From: Chloroflexota bacterium
Lineage (GTDB): Bacteria; Chloroflexota; Dehalococcoidia; Plut-88900
Length of the DNA stretch: 5,507 nucleotides
Assembly: GCA_022572865.1 (NCBI GenBank)
Contig: JACZVB010000127.1
Location: 1 to 5,507 of the forward strand
Reading direction: 5' to 3'
The position numbers were made by a program, and so were the translations under genes. The first letter of the stretch is position 1. Each line of letters opens with the position of its first letter. Shown here piece after piece: positions 1-5,389 of this stretch. The notes beneath the pieces were generated by a model. The model saw only the letters and a list, made by a program, of their open reading frames with translations, had not been told where the DNA came from and searched no databases.

Positions 1-81
1 AGGGGCCTCTGTAAAAAACCTCTCCCTCTTTCGGCGAGCTCCCTTCGATGGCAGGCAGGACAGGCAAGCTCACCACGAACG

Positions 82-94
82 GGGGCTTCGCCCC
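82..94. other. Small GC hairpin in the leftmost intergenic DNA
   Basis: GGGGC-TTC-GCCCC forms a perfect 5-bp stem with a 3-nt loop. It lies in the gene-free first 212 bases, upstream of the selenoprotein operon promoter. No T-run follows on either strand, so it does not look like an intrinsic terminator. It may be the remnant of an intergenic repeat. I see no coding potential in bases 1-140. Confidence 0.3.
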
Positions 95-143
95 TCTGCA
101 CACCCCCTATTTCATCAGCCTACTGGCTGGTGGACCGGCCTCC

Positions 144-173
144 TGGACACGGCTCGTCGGAGGCCGTTAAAAT
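144..173 (+). promoter_or_regulatory. Predicted sigma70-type promoter of the selenoprotein operon
   Basis: A -35-like TGGACA (144-149, one mismatch to TTGACA) is separated by 18 bp from a -10-like TAAAAT (168-173, one mismatch to TATAAT). Transcription would begin near 180 and give a leader of about 33 nt before the ATG at 213. This is a match by eye only, but it is well placed and stands in otherwise GC-rich DNA. No operator-like palindrome is evident around it. Confidence 0.45.
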
Positions 174-201
174 AGTGCCCAAGCGCAGCGATCAGCATTA
201 T

Positions 202-208
202 GAGAGGA
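202..208 (+). promoter_or_regulatory. Ribosome binding site fixing the start of the ArsC-like selenoprotein
   Basis: GAGAGGA (202-208) ends 4 nt before the ATG at 213. It supports 213 as the true start, upstream of the in-frame TGA. A start at the GTG at 297, downstream of the TGA, is what an automatic caller would choose. The ATG at 200 is in another frame. Confidence 0.6.
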
Positions 209-212
209 CGCC

Positions 213-566
213 ATGGCAATCCAGGAAACTACCATATATCTAAAACGGGGCTGAACCTCTTGTAGGAGGGCGAAGGAGTTTCTTTCGCAGAAAGGGGTGG
301 CTCTCAAGGAGCGGGAGATGTTCAAGGACCCGTTGAACAGGGAGGAGATAAAGGGCCTCTTGAAGCTGATCCCCATGGACCAGCTATTTTCCAGGAAGAG
401 CCGCCGGGTGAAGGCCCTGGGCCTGGATGTGGATGCCCTGACCGACGCCGAAAAGTTGGACCTGATGACCCGGGAGCCGGCCCTGCTGAGAAGGCCTATC
501 GTGATAGCAGGCGGGAGTTCGGTAGTGGGCTTCGATGCCGAGAAGCTGGCGGGGCTTATACCTTAA
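213..566 (+). CDS. ArsC/Spx-family selenoprotein, selenocysteine at codon 14 (UxxC active site)
   Basis: Read from ATG 213 with TGA 252-254 as selenocysteine, this is a 117-residue protein, the normal length for the ArsC/Spx/YffB family (thioredoxin-like fold). The N-terminus reads T-I-Y-L-K-R-G-U-T-S-C-R-R-A-K-E-F-L. It matches the family's first strand and CxxC helix start, with U14 at the catalytic Cys and C17 at the resolving Cys. The rest is typical: helical FKDPLNREEIKGLL, F-S-R-K-S-R around 59-64, LTDAEKLDLM, then R93-R94-P95 with the cis-Pro loop and VVGFD near the end. It stops at TAA. Family members reduce arsenate or act as cytosolic thiol-disulfide oxidoreductases; the substrate here is unknown. 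A SECIS-like hairpin follows the TGA, and a Sec-containing rhodanese gene lies 55 bp downstream, probably in the same operon. The alternative, a pseudogene with one nonsense mutation, is unlikely because the stop sits exactly on the active-site Cys. Confidence 0.85.
270..288 (+). promoter_or_regulatory. Predicted bacterial SECIS element of the ArsC-like gene
   Basis: GCGAAGGA-GTT-TCTTTCGC forms an 8-bp stem (seven Watson-Crick pairs and one G-U) closed by a 3-nt GTT loop at 278-280. The loop begins 24 nt after the TGA. Bacterial SECIS hairpins read by SelB typically place the apical loop about 16-37 nt after UGA with a G in its first positions, so both distance and loop fit. The stem lies within the coding frame (residues about 20-26), as expected for bacteria. 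Confidence 0.7.
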
Positions 567-607
567 ACCTGATATGGGACATGTGGTTTTGCCAGCCTAT
601 GTCTAAA

Positions 608-614
608 GGGGAGG
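608..614 (+). promoter_or_regulatory. Ribosome binding site of the rhodanese selenoprotein
   Basis: GGGGAGG (608-614) lies 7 nt before the ATG at 622, giving strong and well-spaced initiation. The 55-bp gap between the two plus-strand genes contains only a weak GACAT/ATGTC inverted repeat (578-582 and 599-603) and no convincing terminator or promoter, so co-transcription is likely. Confidence 0.65.
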
Positions 615-621
615 ATGGAAC

Positions 622-1479
622 ATGAGTAACGGCGAGCAACATCAGCGGCCGGACATGCTGGTGGAGACGGAGTGGCTTCAGCAGTATATGGAGGACCCGG
701 ACCTCAGGATCGTGGACATGGGCCCCCTGGACGGATACAAGAGGGGCCATATACCCGGGGCCATGGGCCTCAATCGCGACTACTTCAAGGACCCCTCTAA
801 TACTAAACTGGTTATGCCTCCCGACCAGTTCGCCGAGGCCATGGGACGGTTGGGAATCGGCAACGAGCACAATGTGGTGGCCTACGACGAATGGGGCGGG
901 CTGTACGCCACCAGGCTGTGGTGGCTTCTGAGGATGCACGGGCACGAGAAGGTCTGGGTCCTCAACGGCGGCTGGAACAAGTGGCTGAAGGAGGGGCGTG
1001 AGGTGGCCCAGCCCTCGATAGACAGCTACCACACCAACAAGGCCGTCTCTCCCCACGCCCCCGCCAAGTTCGTTCCAAGGTTACATCCCGAGTACAACTG
1101 CACCGTGGACAGGCTCCTCGAGAGCCTGGATAAGCCGGATTTCGTCACCCTCGACGTGAGAAATATCGGGGAATACACGGGCGCCATCACTCGGGGTAAC
1201 AAGAGGGGGGGCCACATACCCGGCACGGTGCACATCGAGTGGATCAGGGCGGTGACCGACGACGGGTTCCGGACCTTCCGACCTCCGGGGGAGCTCAGGG
1301 AGATGTATGAGTCTGCGGGGATCACGCCGGAGAAGGAGGTCGTCGTCTACTGACAGGGCGGAATACGTGCGGCGCACGTAATGTTCGTTCTCAACCTCCT
1401 GGGGTATGAGAAGGTCAGCAACTACGACGGCTCCATGGGCGAGTGGGCCAACAGGGACGACACGCCTATAGAAGTGTAG
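622..1479 (+). CDS. Two-domain rhodanese-type sulfurtransferase, selenoprotein with Sec at the catalytic position (codon 244)
   Basis: Reading TGA 1351-1353 as selenocysteine gives 285 residues ending at TAG 1477-1479, the usual size of thiosulfate/3-mercaptopyruvate sulfurtransferases (SseA/TST type). The N-terminal rhodanese domain (about 12-130) has LRIVDMG, GHIPGA and a degenerate active loop YDEWGG with Asp89 in place of Cys, as is normal for this non-catalytic half. The C-terminal domain (about 155-285) has VTLDVR, GHIPG and the loop V-V-Y-U244-Q-G-G-I-R-A-A-H. In homologues the residue at 244 is the Cys that carries the persulfide. After the TGA the family pattern continues: [27 protein letters not shown]. 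Likely role: cytosolic transfer of sulfane sulfur, or possibly selenium, through a selenenyl-sulfide intermediate; the donor and acceptor are not known. It overlaps the convergent tatD by 14 bp. Ending the gene at 1353 would leave a protein without its catalytic residue. Confidence 0.88.
1361..1386 (+). promoter_or_regulatory. Predicted bacterial SECIS element of the rhodanese gene
   Basis: TACGTGC-GGC-GCACGTA (1364-1380) is a perfect 7-bp stem with a GGC loop at 1371-1373. The loop begins 18 nt after the TGA. Flanking GAA (1361-1363) and TTC (1384-1386) can extend the stem beyond a 3-nt bulge. Its position and the G at the start of the loop match bacterial SECIS rules. The element lies inside the reading frame, just after the catalytic loop codons. 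Confidence 0.7.
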
Positions 1480-2233
1480 GGCCCACCAGGTATTTCAGGT
1501 TTGCGGTGGTCCGGGCCGCCACCTCCTCCAGGGTGATGCCCCGAAGCTCGGCTATCTTCTCGGCCACCCTTCGCACCTGGGCCGGCTCCAGAGGGTTCTT
1601 TTTCTTCCACGGCTGGGGGAAGGAGTCGGTCTCCACGACTATATACTCCAGGGGTATGGTCCGCGCGACCTGGTGAAGGTGGGGCAGGCTCAGGAGGGTC
1701 TTGGAGAAGGAGATGTAGACCCCCATATCCACGCACTCTTCGGCGATGCGCTGGTCCGCCACGAAGTAGTGCATGAGGGCCCCCAACTGGTAGACCTGCT
1801 CCTCCTTCAGGATACGCAGCCAGTCCCAATAGGCATCCCGACTGTGGAATATCACGGGAAGTTCCAGGTCTCGGGAGAGCCTGAGGTGCTGCCGGAAGAC
1901 CCGCTGCTGTAGCTCCCTGGGGGCCTTGCTCTTGAAGTAGTCCAGGCCCGGCTCGCTGACGACCACCACCCTGTCGCTGGAAGTGGCAAGGCGGGCCAGT
2001 TCCTGGAAGGTCTCGTCGGTGATAGCCTCGCTGACCTCATGGGGGTGGATGCCCACGCCGGCATATACGTCGGGGTAAGACTCGGCTATGCGGATTGCGG
2101 CCCTGGAGGACTGGAGGGAGCTACCGGCGGTGATGATCCTCCCCACCCCCGCGTCCCGGGCCCGCTGAACTATGGCAGGAAGCTCGGGGCCGTAGTCCTC
2201 GAGGTGGGTGTGGCTATCGGAGAGGTCAAGCAT
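1466..2233 (-). CDS. tatD: TatD-family metal-dependent hydrolase (deoxyribonuclease-like)
   Basis: This is a 255-residue TIM-barrel metallohydrolase of the TatD/YcfH family, full length compared with the usual 255-265. Predicted metal ligands are present: H8 and H10 in DSHTHL, E94 in SEPGLDYF, H130 in IFHSRDA, H155 in ALMHYF and D203 in [17 protein letters not shown] (59-66) is also diagnostic. TatD proteins are cytosolic Mg2+-dependent 3'-5' exonucleases or DNases linked to DNA repair and quality control; some relatives have other hydrolytic roles, so the exact substrate is inferred. It begins at ATG 2233, 10 bp after the stop of the TOPRIM-like gene, without a clear Shine-Dalgarno site, so it is probably read as the last gene of the minus-strand run. 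The TAG stop (1466-1468) lies within the end of the convergent rhodanese gene. Its GC content matches thyX and thiE, not the two genes directly upstream. Confidence 0.9.
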   Translation of the reverse strand: MLDLSDSHTHLEDYGPELPAIVQRARDAGVGRIITAGSSLQSSRAAIRIAESYPDVYAGVGIHPHEVSEAITDETFQELARLATSSDRVVVVSEPGLDYFKSKAPRELQQRVFRQHLRLSRDLELPVIFHSRDAYWDWLRILKEEQVYQLGALMHYFVADQRIAEECVDMGVYISFSKTLLSLPHLHQVARTIPLEYIVVETDSFPQPWKKKNPLEPAQVRRVAEKIAELRGITLEEVAARTTANLKYLVGPTLL

Positions 2234-2243
2234 CCTGATTCGT

Positions 2244-2807
2244 CTAGCGGCCTCGGAGTATCTTTACAAGACGGCCAAAGGTGGGACTGTTCCGAGCGAT
2301 TAGCCTTATATCCGCCAGCTCTGCCAGCGACAAATTGTGTGTCATTTTGTTGAACTCTGTTCCGTTGGCTCTGAAAACTCTACCCAAGAGATTCGCCGGG
2401 TATGGGTTCGCTTCGAGGTTTCTTATCCGGGATAGATATTTTCCTCCACCGACAACCCGGTGGACAGCATCAACATCCCAAGCAAGCCAGCCCTCAATGG
2501 AATGGTCTACGATGATGTAATTTATGGGAAACCGGGTGAAAAGCTGGTTGAGTTCTCTTTCAGGGCCGCGGCTTCTTTGATAAGTTTCCTCTGGGTCTAC
2601 GCCTTCGGAGTCGCGGAAGATGAGCACCCTTGACAGTCTTCGACGAGCGTGTGCGACGATCTCAATCTGAGATGCCATAGCGTCGACATTGAGCATCCTG
2701 CCTTGACGAACAACGCGCACATGACGGACAACCTGATCTAATCTTTCCAGAAGCGTGCGTATGGGGGCACGGTCACTAGGCCCCTCCACGAATATAGCCA
2801 GGCTCAA
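2244..2807 (-). CDS. TOPRIM-like protein, DUF4276 type, partner of the adjacent ATPase
   Basis: This 187-residue protein starts at TTG 2807, overlapping the ATPase stop by 4 bp (TTGA), with GGTGGAG just upstream as a possible ribosome site. Visible TOPRIM-like acidic motifs are FVEGPSD near the N-terminus (E8, D12), VLIFRDSEGVDP (D66, E68) and VDHSIEGWLAWD (E105). This arrangement recalls DUF4276 and other small TOPRIM nucleases or phosphotransferases often encoded next to OLD/RloA-like ATPases. The C-terminal part (120-187) is basic and poorly recognisable. The 4-bp overlap implies translational coupling and probably a complex with the ATPase. A defence role similar to PARIS (AriA ATPase with AriB TOPRIM) or Gabija is possible but is inference by architecture only. 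GC is low compared with tatD downstream. The gene looks intact. The family assignment is moderately sure; the activity is unproven. Confidence 0.75.
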   Translation of the reverse strand: MSLAIFVEGPSDRAPIRTLLERLDQVVRHVRVVRQGRMLNVDAMASQIEIVAHARRRLSRVLIFRDSEGVDPEETYQRSRGPERELNQLFTRFPINYIIVDHSIEGWLAWDVDAVHRVVGGGKYLSRIRNLEANPYPANLLGRVFRANGTEFNKMTHNLSLAELADIRLIARNSPTFGRLVKILRGR

Positions 2808-3937
2808 GGCACTCCACCCAGGTGGCCCGAGTACCAGGCGTCCCCTGCACCAAGCTTTTCTATAGCGTATCTGACGCCTTTGCGCCCTTTGACCGGCTTT
2901 AAAACCGTCTTGCCCTTGACCTTTTCCACAACAACAATCGATTCAGGCGGCAAATAGTCCAGCAGATATGGAGAGTGGGTTGTAACAATGACCTGTGTTT
3001 TTCTGGATGCCGATTTAAGCAGCTCCGCGACGTGCTCCATGACGTAGGGGTGGAGACTGGCGTCAGGGGACTCGAGGCATAAAAGACCAGGAATTTGCGG
3101 CGTGAGAAGGGCAGTGGATAGGGCCAAAGCGAAAAGGGTGCCGTCGGACAAACCCCAAGACCCCACGGGCTGTGGGACGTCTTTTTCCTTTAGTGCTACG
3201 TAGGTTTTGCCGTCTTCTGTGAGGTCGGAGAAAAGCGCTTCAGCGGTTGGAACAGCAACTTTTACTGACTCAAAAACTTCGCTGAATATTAGAGGCTTGC
3301 TTGAGTAGATAGCGTGGAGCACAGTTGACAGGTTGTTTCCGGTCTCGCTGAGCCTGTACTCTTTCCTGACGGGCTGGGGAGGCCTCATCCCACGGTACTC
3401 AAAATTATAAAGTTCCCAGTTGCGCGTTAGTTTTAGTAACGAAGCAACTTCAGCGATGTCTTGCACCGAAGGTATTCCAAATACACTTAGTTCCGGGAAA
3501 GTGTGTTCTGAAACTGAGGAACCATCTTTTCTAGTAAATGTAACCCTTCCAGAGTCGTCGCGTTGAAACGGGGGATTCCCATTGGTTTCAATTTTCTCTT
3601 TTGTGATCACGCCACGTTCCCTGCGATACTCGTAACCCAAATCCAATGAGTAGGTCAGGCAGGCTCCAGAGTTTAGCTGTTGATCCTGCCAAGACACCCG
3701 GAAAGCAATCGCTCGCTTAATCTCGCCACCCCAGACGACAGATTCGTACCTACCCCTCGGTTCCAGGACTTCGTGTGCCAATTGCTCAGGAGTTACCATG
3801 CTTTTGAGGAACATCAAGGCGTCGAGAATGTTGGACTTGCCCGAGCCATTAGCCCCGACCAGCACAGTCAGTGGCCCCAGGTTCAGGGTCACGTTCTCCA
3901 GGCTCTTATAGTTCTTTATTGTGATCTTTGAGATCAT
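2804..3937 (-). CDS. AAA/ABC-type ATPase (OLD/RecF/SMC-like, COG4637-like), partner of the TOPRIM-like protein
   Basis: This 377-residue ATPase has an ABC-type head without a long coiled coil. Motifs in order: ITIKNYKSLENVTL at the N-terminus; Walker A GANGSGKS (28-35); a D/Q-loop region with LMFLKSM; the ABC-like signature LSDGT (263-267); a Walker B region LLCLESPDASLHP (about 285-297); the switch histidine TTHSP (H320); and a C-terminal LGAGDAWYSGHLGGVP like that of COG4637 'predicted ATPases'. Walker B is unusual: where most relatives have (D/E)EPE this one has ESPD, so the usual catalytic Glu is Ser290. It starts at ATG 3937, 34 bp after thiE, without an evident Shine-Dalgarno site. TATACT lies about 10 nt upstream of the ATG and could be a -10 box giving a nearly leaderless message, but no good -35 accompanies it. 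This is the only gene here that ends with TGA as a true stop. Low GC (26/60 and 23/60 in two samples) marks it as likely acquired. Confidence 0.85.
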   Translation of the reverse strand: MISKITIKNYKSLENVTLNLGPLTVLVGANGSGKSNILDALMFLKSMVTPEQLAHEVLEPRGRYESVVWGGEIKRAIAFRVSWQDQQLNSGACLTYSLDLGYEYRRERGVITKEKIETNGNPPFQRDDSGRVTFTRKDGSSVSEHTFPELSVFGIPSVQDIAEVASLLKLTRNWELYNFEYRGMRPPQPVRKEYRLSETGNNLSTVLHAIYSSKPLIFSEVFESVKVAVPTAEALFSDLTEDGKTYVALKEKDVPQPVGSWGLSDGTLFALALSTALLTPQIPGLLCLESPDASLHPYVMEHVAELLKSASRKTQVIVTTHSPYLLDYLPPESIVVVEKVKGKTVLKPVKGRKGVRYAIEKLGAGDAWYSGHLGGVP

Positions 3938-3971
3938 TTCAGTACTAAGTATATCGCGTTAGGGCATAAGG

Positions 3972-4616
3972 CTATCTATTGGGGCTTATGCTGCCCTTTA
4001 CAACCTCCAGTAGCCCTTGGGCGGCGGCGCGGGGGTCTTTGGCCCCGAGGATGGCGCGGATGACGGCGATGCCGTCTGCGCCGGCGGCCATGACCTCGGC
4101 CGCGTTGGAGGCGTCGATGCCCCCTATGGCGTATACGGGTAGGCCCACGGCCGCCTTGACCTCTCGCACCAGGCCCAGGCCCGCGGGCTTCAGGCCCGGG
4201 TGTGAGGCTGTCTTGTATATAGTGCCCAGAATGACGTAGTCGGCCTCCTCCGCCTCGGACTCCAGGGCCTCCTCTACGCTGTGGACCGACCTTCCCACAA
4301 TCAGCCTGTCGGCCCCCAGCTTCTTGGCCACGTAGGTGGGCACCGAGTCCCCGGGCAGGTGAACGCCGTCGGCGGAGATGGCCAAGGCTATGTCTATCCG
4401 GTCGTTGATAATGAGCAGGGCCCTTCCGAGGGTGACCTTACGGAGCCTGGCGGCCAGTTGATACAGCTCTTTAGGAGGAAGGTCTTTCTCCCGGAGGTGC
4501 ACCACCTCCACACCACCCTCAACGGCTCGGGCCACGGTATCTTCCAGGGAGGTCTCTGTGCAGAGAGACCTATCGGTGACGAGGTGGAGCCTGGTAGCGG
4601 CTATCTCCCTAGGCAT
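3972..4616 (-). CDS. thiE: Thiamine phosphate synthase / TenI-family protein
   Basis: This 214-residue TIM-barrel protein belongs to the ThiE/TenI family. ThiE joins the thiazole and pyrimidine moieties to form thiamine phosphate; TenI is a thiazole tautomerase of the same fold. Seen here: RLHLVTDR (9-16), VVHLREKD (38-45), INDRIDIA (70-77), GVHLPGDS (84-91), GRSVHSVEEA (108-117), DYVILGTIYKTASHPG (126-141) and VYAIGGI (161-167). Several of these (VHLRE in place of QLRE, GRSVHS, no TxTK motif) lean toward TenI, whereas D90 and the intact NDR are ThiE-like, so the exact activity is open. I chose ATG 4616, which overlaps the thyX stop by 8 bp, because homology begins there. A longer reading from 4700 adds only a Pro/Ser-rich shadow of thyX. 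No strong Shine-Dalgarno site is seen, so translation is probably coupled to thyX. No TPP riboswitch is visible upstream. Confidence 0.82.
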   Translation of the reverse strand: MPREIAATRLHLVTDRSLCTETSLEDTVARAVEGGVEVVHLREKDLPPKELYQLAARLRKVTLGRALLIINDRIDIALAISADGVHLPGDSVPTYVAKKLGADRLIVGRSVHSVEEALESEAEEADYVILGTIYKTASHPGLKPAGLGLVREVKAAVGLPVYAIGGIDASNAAEVMAAGADGIAVIRAILGAKDPRAAAQGLLEVVKGSISPNR

Positions 4617-5322
4617 GGGGCTGGGCGGCGCTGAGGGTGTACTTATCGAAGGCCTCGTAGGCGAGGGGAGCCAGCTCTCGCGCCATGGAGGAGATGGCAA
4701 GGGCGTATTTCCGGATCTCGGGCTGGGCGCCCTCTCCCGTCCGAAGATCGAGGAAATTCATCAGGGCCCTGAAATTGAGGGTCCAGTAGAACTCGGTGTA
4801 ATAAGAGGTGCCGAGCACCCCCCGGAAGACCTCCCGGGTCCGCTTTCTCAGCTCTTTGTGAGGTTTGGCCTTGTCGATCATGCGCTGGTAGAAGGCGTGC
4901 TCCTGCTTGAGCACCTCTTCATATTCCTGAAGGTCGTCCTCATCGAAGATGTCGGGTATGTCCTCCAGGGAGGGGACGTAGAACTCCTCCTGGAACACCC
5001 TGTAGCGGGCCGAGCGCTCGTTGTAGCTGGCCACGCGGTGCCTCATCCACTGCCGGGCCACGAAGATGGGACACTTGATGAGGAACTGGAAGACCAGGTG
5101 CTCGAAGGGGGTGCCGTGCTTCATTTCCATGAGGAAGAAGATGAGGCGGCGGTCCTTCTCCGGGTCGCCGCCCTTGGCCCCGGTGGAGACCCGGGCCGCG
5201 TCCAGTATGCGCTGGTCCGAGCCGATGTAGTCCAGCAGCTGGACGAACCCCTTGTCCAGGACCTTGATAACTCTTCCTTTCAACGGGCCTAAATCGACGC
5301 TGAGATTTTCCAATTCGACCAT
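4609..5322 (-). CDS. thyX: FAD-dependent thymidylate synthase ThyX
   Basis: This 237-residue ThyX makes dTMP from dUMP using methylene-tetrahydrofolate, with FAD/NADPH as reductant, in the cytosol. The defining ThyX motif is clear: Q-W-M-R94-H95-R96-V-A-S99-Y-N-E-R-S104-A-R-Y fits RHRx7S. Other family features are DAARVSTG (41-48), HGTPFEH (69-75), FVARQW (87-92) and the C-terminal TLNFRALMNFLDLR...AQPEIRKYA (181-207), which closes the active site. Length is typical (about 215-250). I place the start at ATG 5322 because the family pattern begins soon after it and AGGAAGGGGG lies about 8 nt upstream. A start at 5382 would add 20 residues encoded by a hairpin repeat. It is the first gene of the minus-strand run and overlaps thiE by 8 bp. 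Its leader carries three tandem hairpins. Confidence 0.93.
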   Translation of the reverse strand: MVELENLSVDLGPLKGRVIKVLDKGFVQLLDYIGSDQRILDAARVSTGAKGGDPEKDRRLIFFLMEMKHGTPFEHLVFQFLIKCPIFVARQWMRHRVASYNERSARYRVFQEEFYVPSLEDIPDIFDEDDLQEYEEVLKQEHAFYQRMIDKAKPHKELRKRTREVFRGVLGTSYYTEFYWTLNFRALMNFLDLRTGEGAQPEIRKYALAISSMARELAPLAYEAFDKYTLSAAQPHA

Positions 5323-5330
5323 CCCCCTGT

Positions 5331-5354
5331 CCCCCTTCCTGGCCAGGAAGGGGG
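5331..5354 (-). repeat. Perfect 24-bp palindrome over the thyX ribosome binding site
   Basis: CCCCCTTCCTGG (5331-5342) is followed directly by its exact reverse complement (5343-5354). In the thyX message this folds into a stem of about 9-10 bp with a UGGCCA loop. The arm near the gene contains AGGAAGGGGG, the presumed Shine-Dalgarno sequence, which ends about 8 nt before the ATG at 5322. If the hairpin forms, it should limit initiation. A second G-run (ACAGGGGG) directly against the ATG is too close to serve well. Confidence 0.7.
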
Positions 5355-5362
5355 GATAAATA

Positions 5363-5385
5363 GGTTTGGGGGACACCCCCAAACC
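5363..5385. repeat. Perfect 10-bp inverted repeat, second hairpin of the thyX leader
   Basis: GGTTTGGGGG (5363-5372), an ACA loop, and the exact complementary arm (5376-5385) form a very stable hairpin. It lies 41 bp or more upstream of thyX. The flanking ATAAATA (5355-5361) is the only AT-rich stretch in the leader and could hold a minus-strand -10 box, though no good -35 is visible. The design (AAA/TTT plus a run of five G or C) is repeated in the next hairpin. Confidence 0.7.
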
Positions 5386-5389
5386 CCCG

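Noticed and set aside
297..566. Stand-alone 89-residue gene starting at GTG 297
   Set aside because: It lacks the first strand and active-site helix of its family and has no clear ribosome site. The frame continues upstream through TGA to a better start at 213.
567..621. Possible terminator or attenuator between the two selenoprotein genes
   Set aside because: Only a 5-bp GACAT/ATGTC repeat with a large loop and a 3-bp inner stem is present, without a T-run after it. It is too weak to call.
556..1056. Minus-strand frame of 166 codons opposite the rhodanese gene
   Set aside because: It is a shadow of the rhodanese N-terminal domain in GC-rich DNA, Pro/His/Val-rich, without motif or ribosome site.
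213..1479. The two plus-strand genes as pseudogenes with nonsense mutations
   Set aside because: Each has only one interruption. Both are TGA, both sit exactly at the catalytic Cys column, the frames stay open with family-like sequence on both sides, and each has a well-placed SECIS-like hairpin. Independent decay would not produce this.
1422..1829. Minus-strand Gly/Pro-rich frame of 135 codons overlapping tatD on the same strand
   Set aside because: It is out of frame inside tatD with low-complexity Gly, Pro and Arg composition and no independent support.
4558..5292. Long plus-strand reading frame (244 codons) opposite thyX
   Set aside because: It is antisense to a clear ThyX. Its Gly/Leu/Val/His-rich composition is typical of a GC-rich shadow frame, and it shows no known motif.
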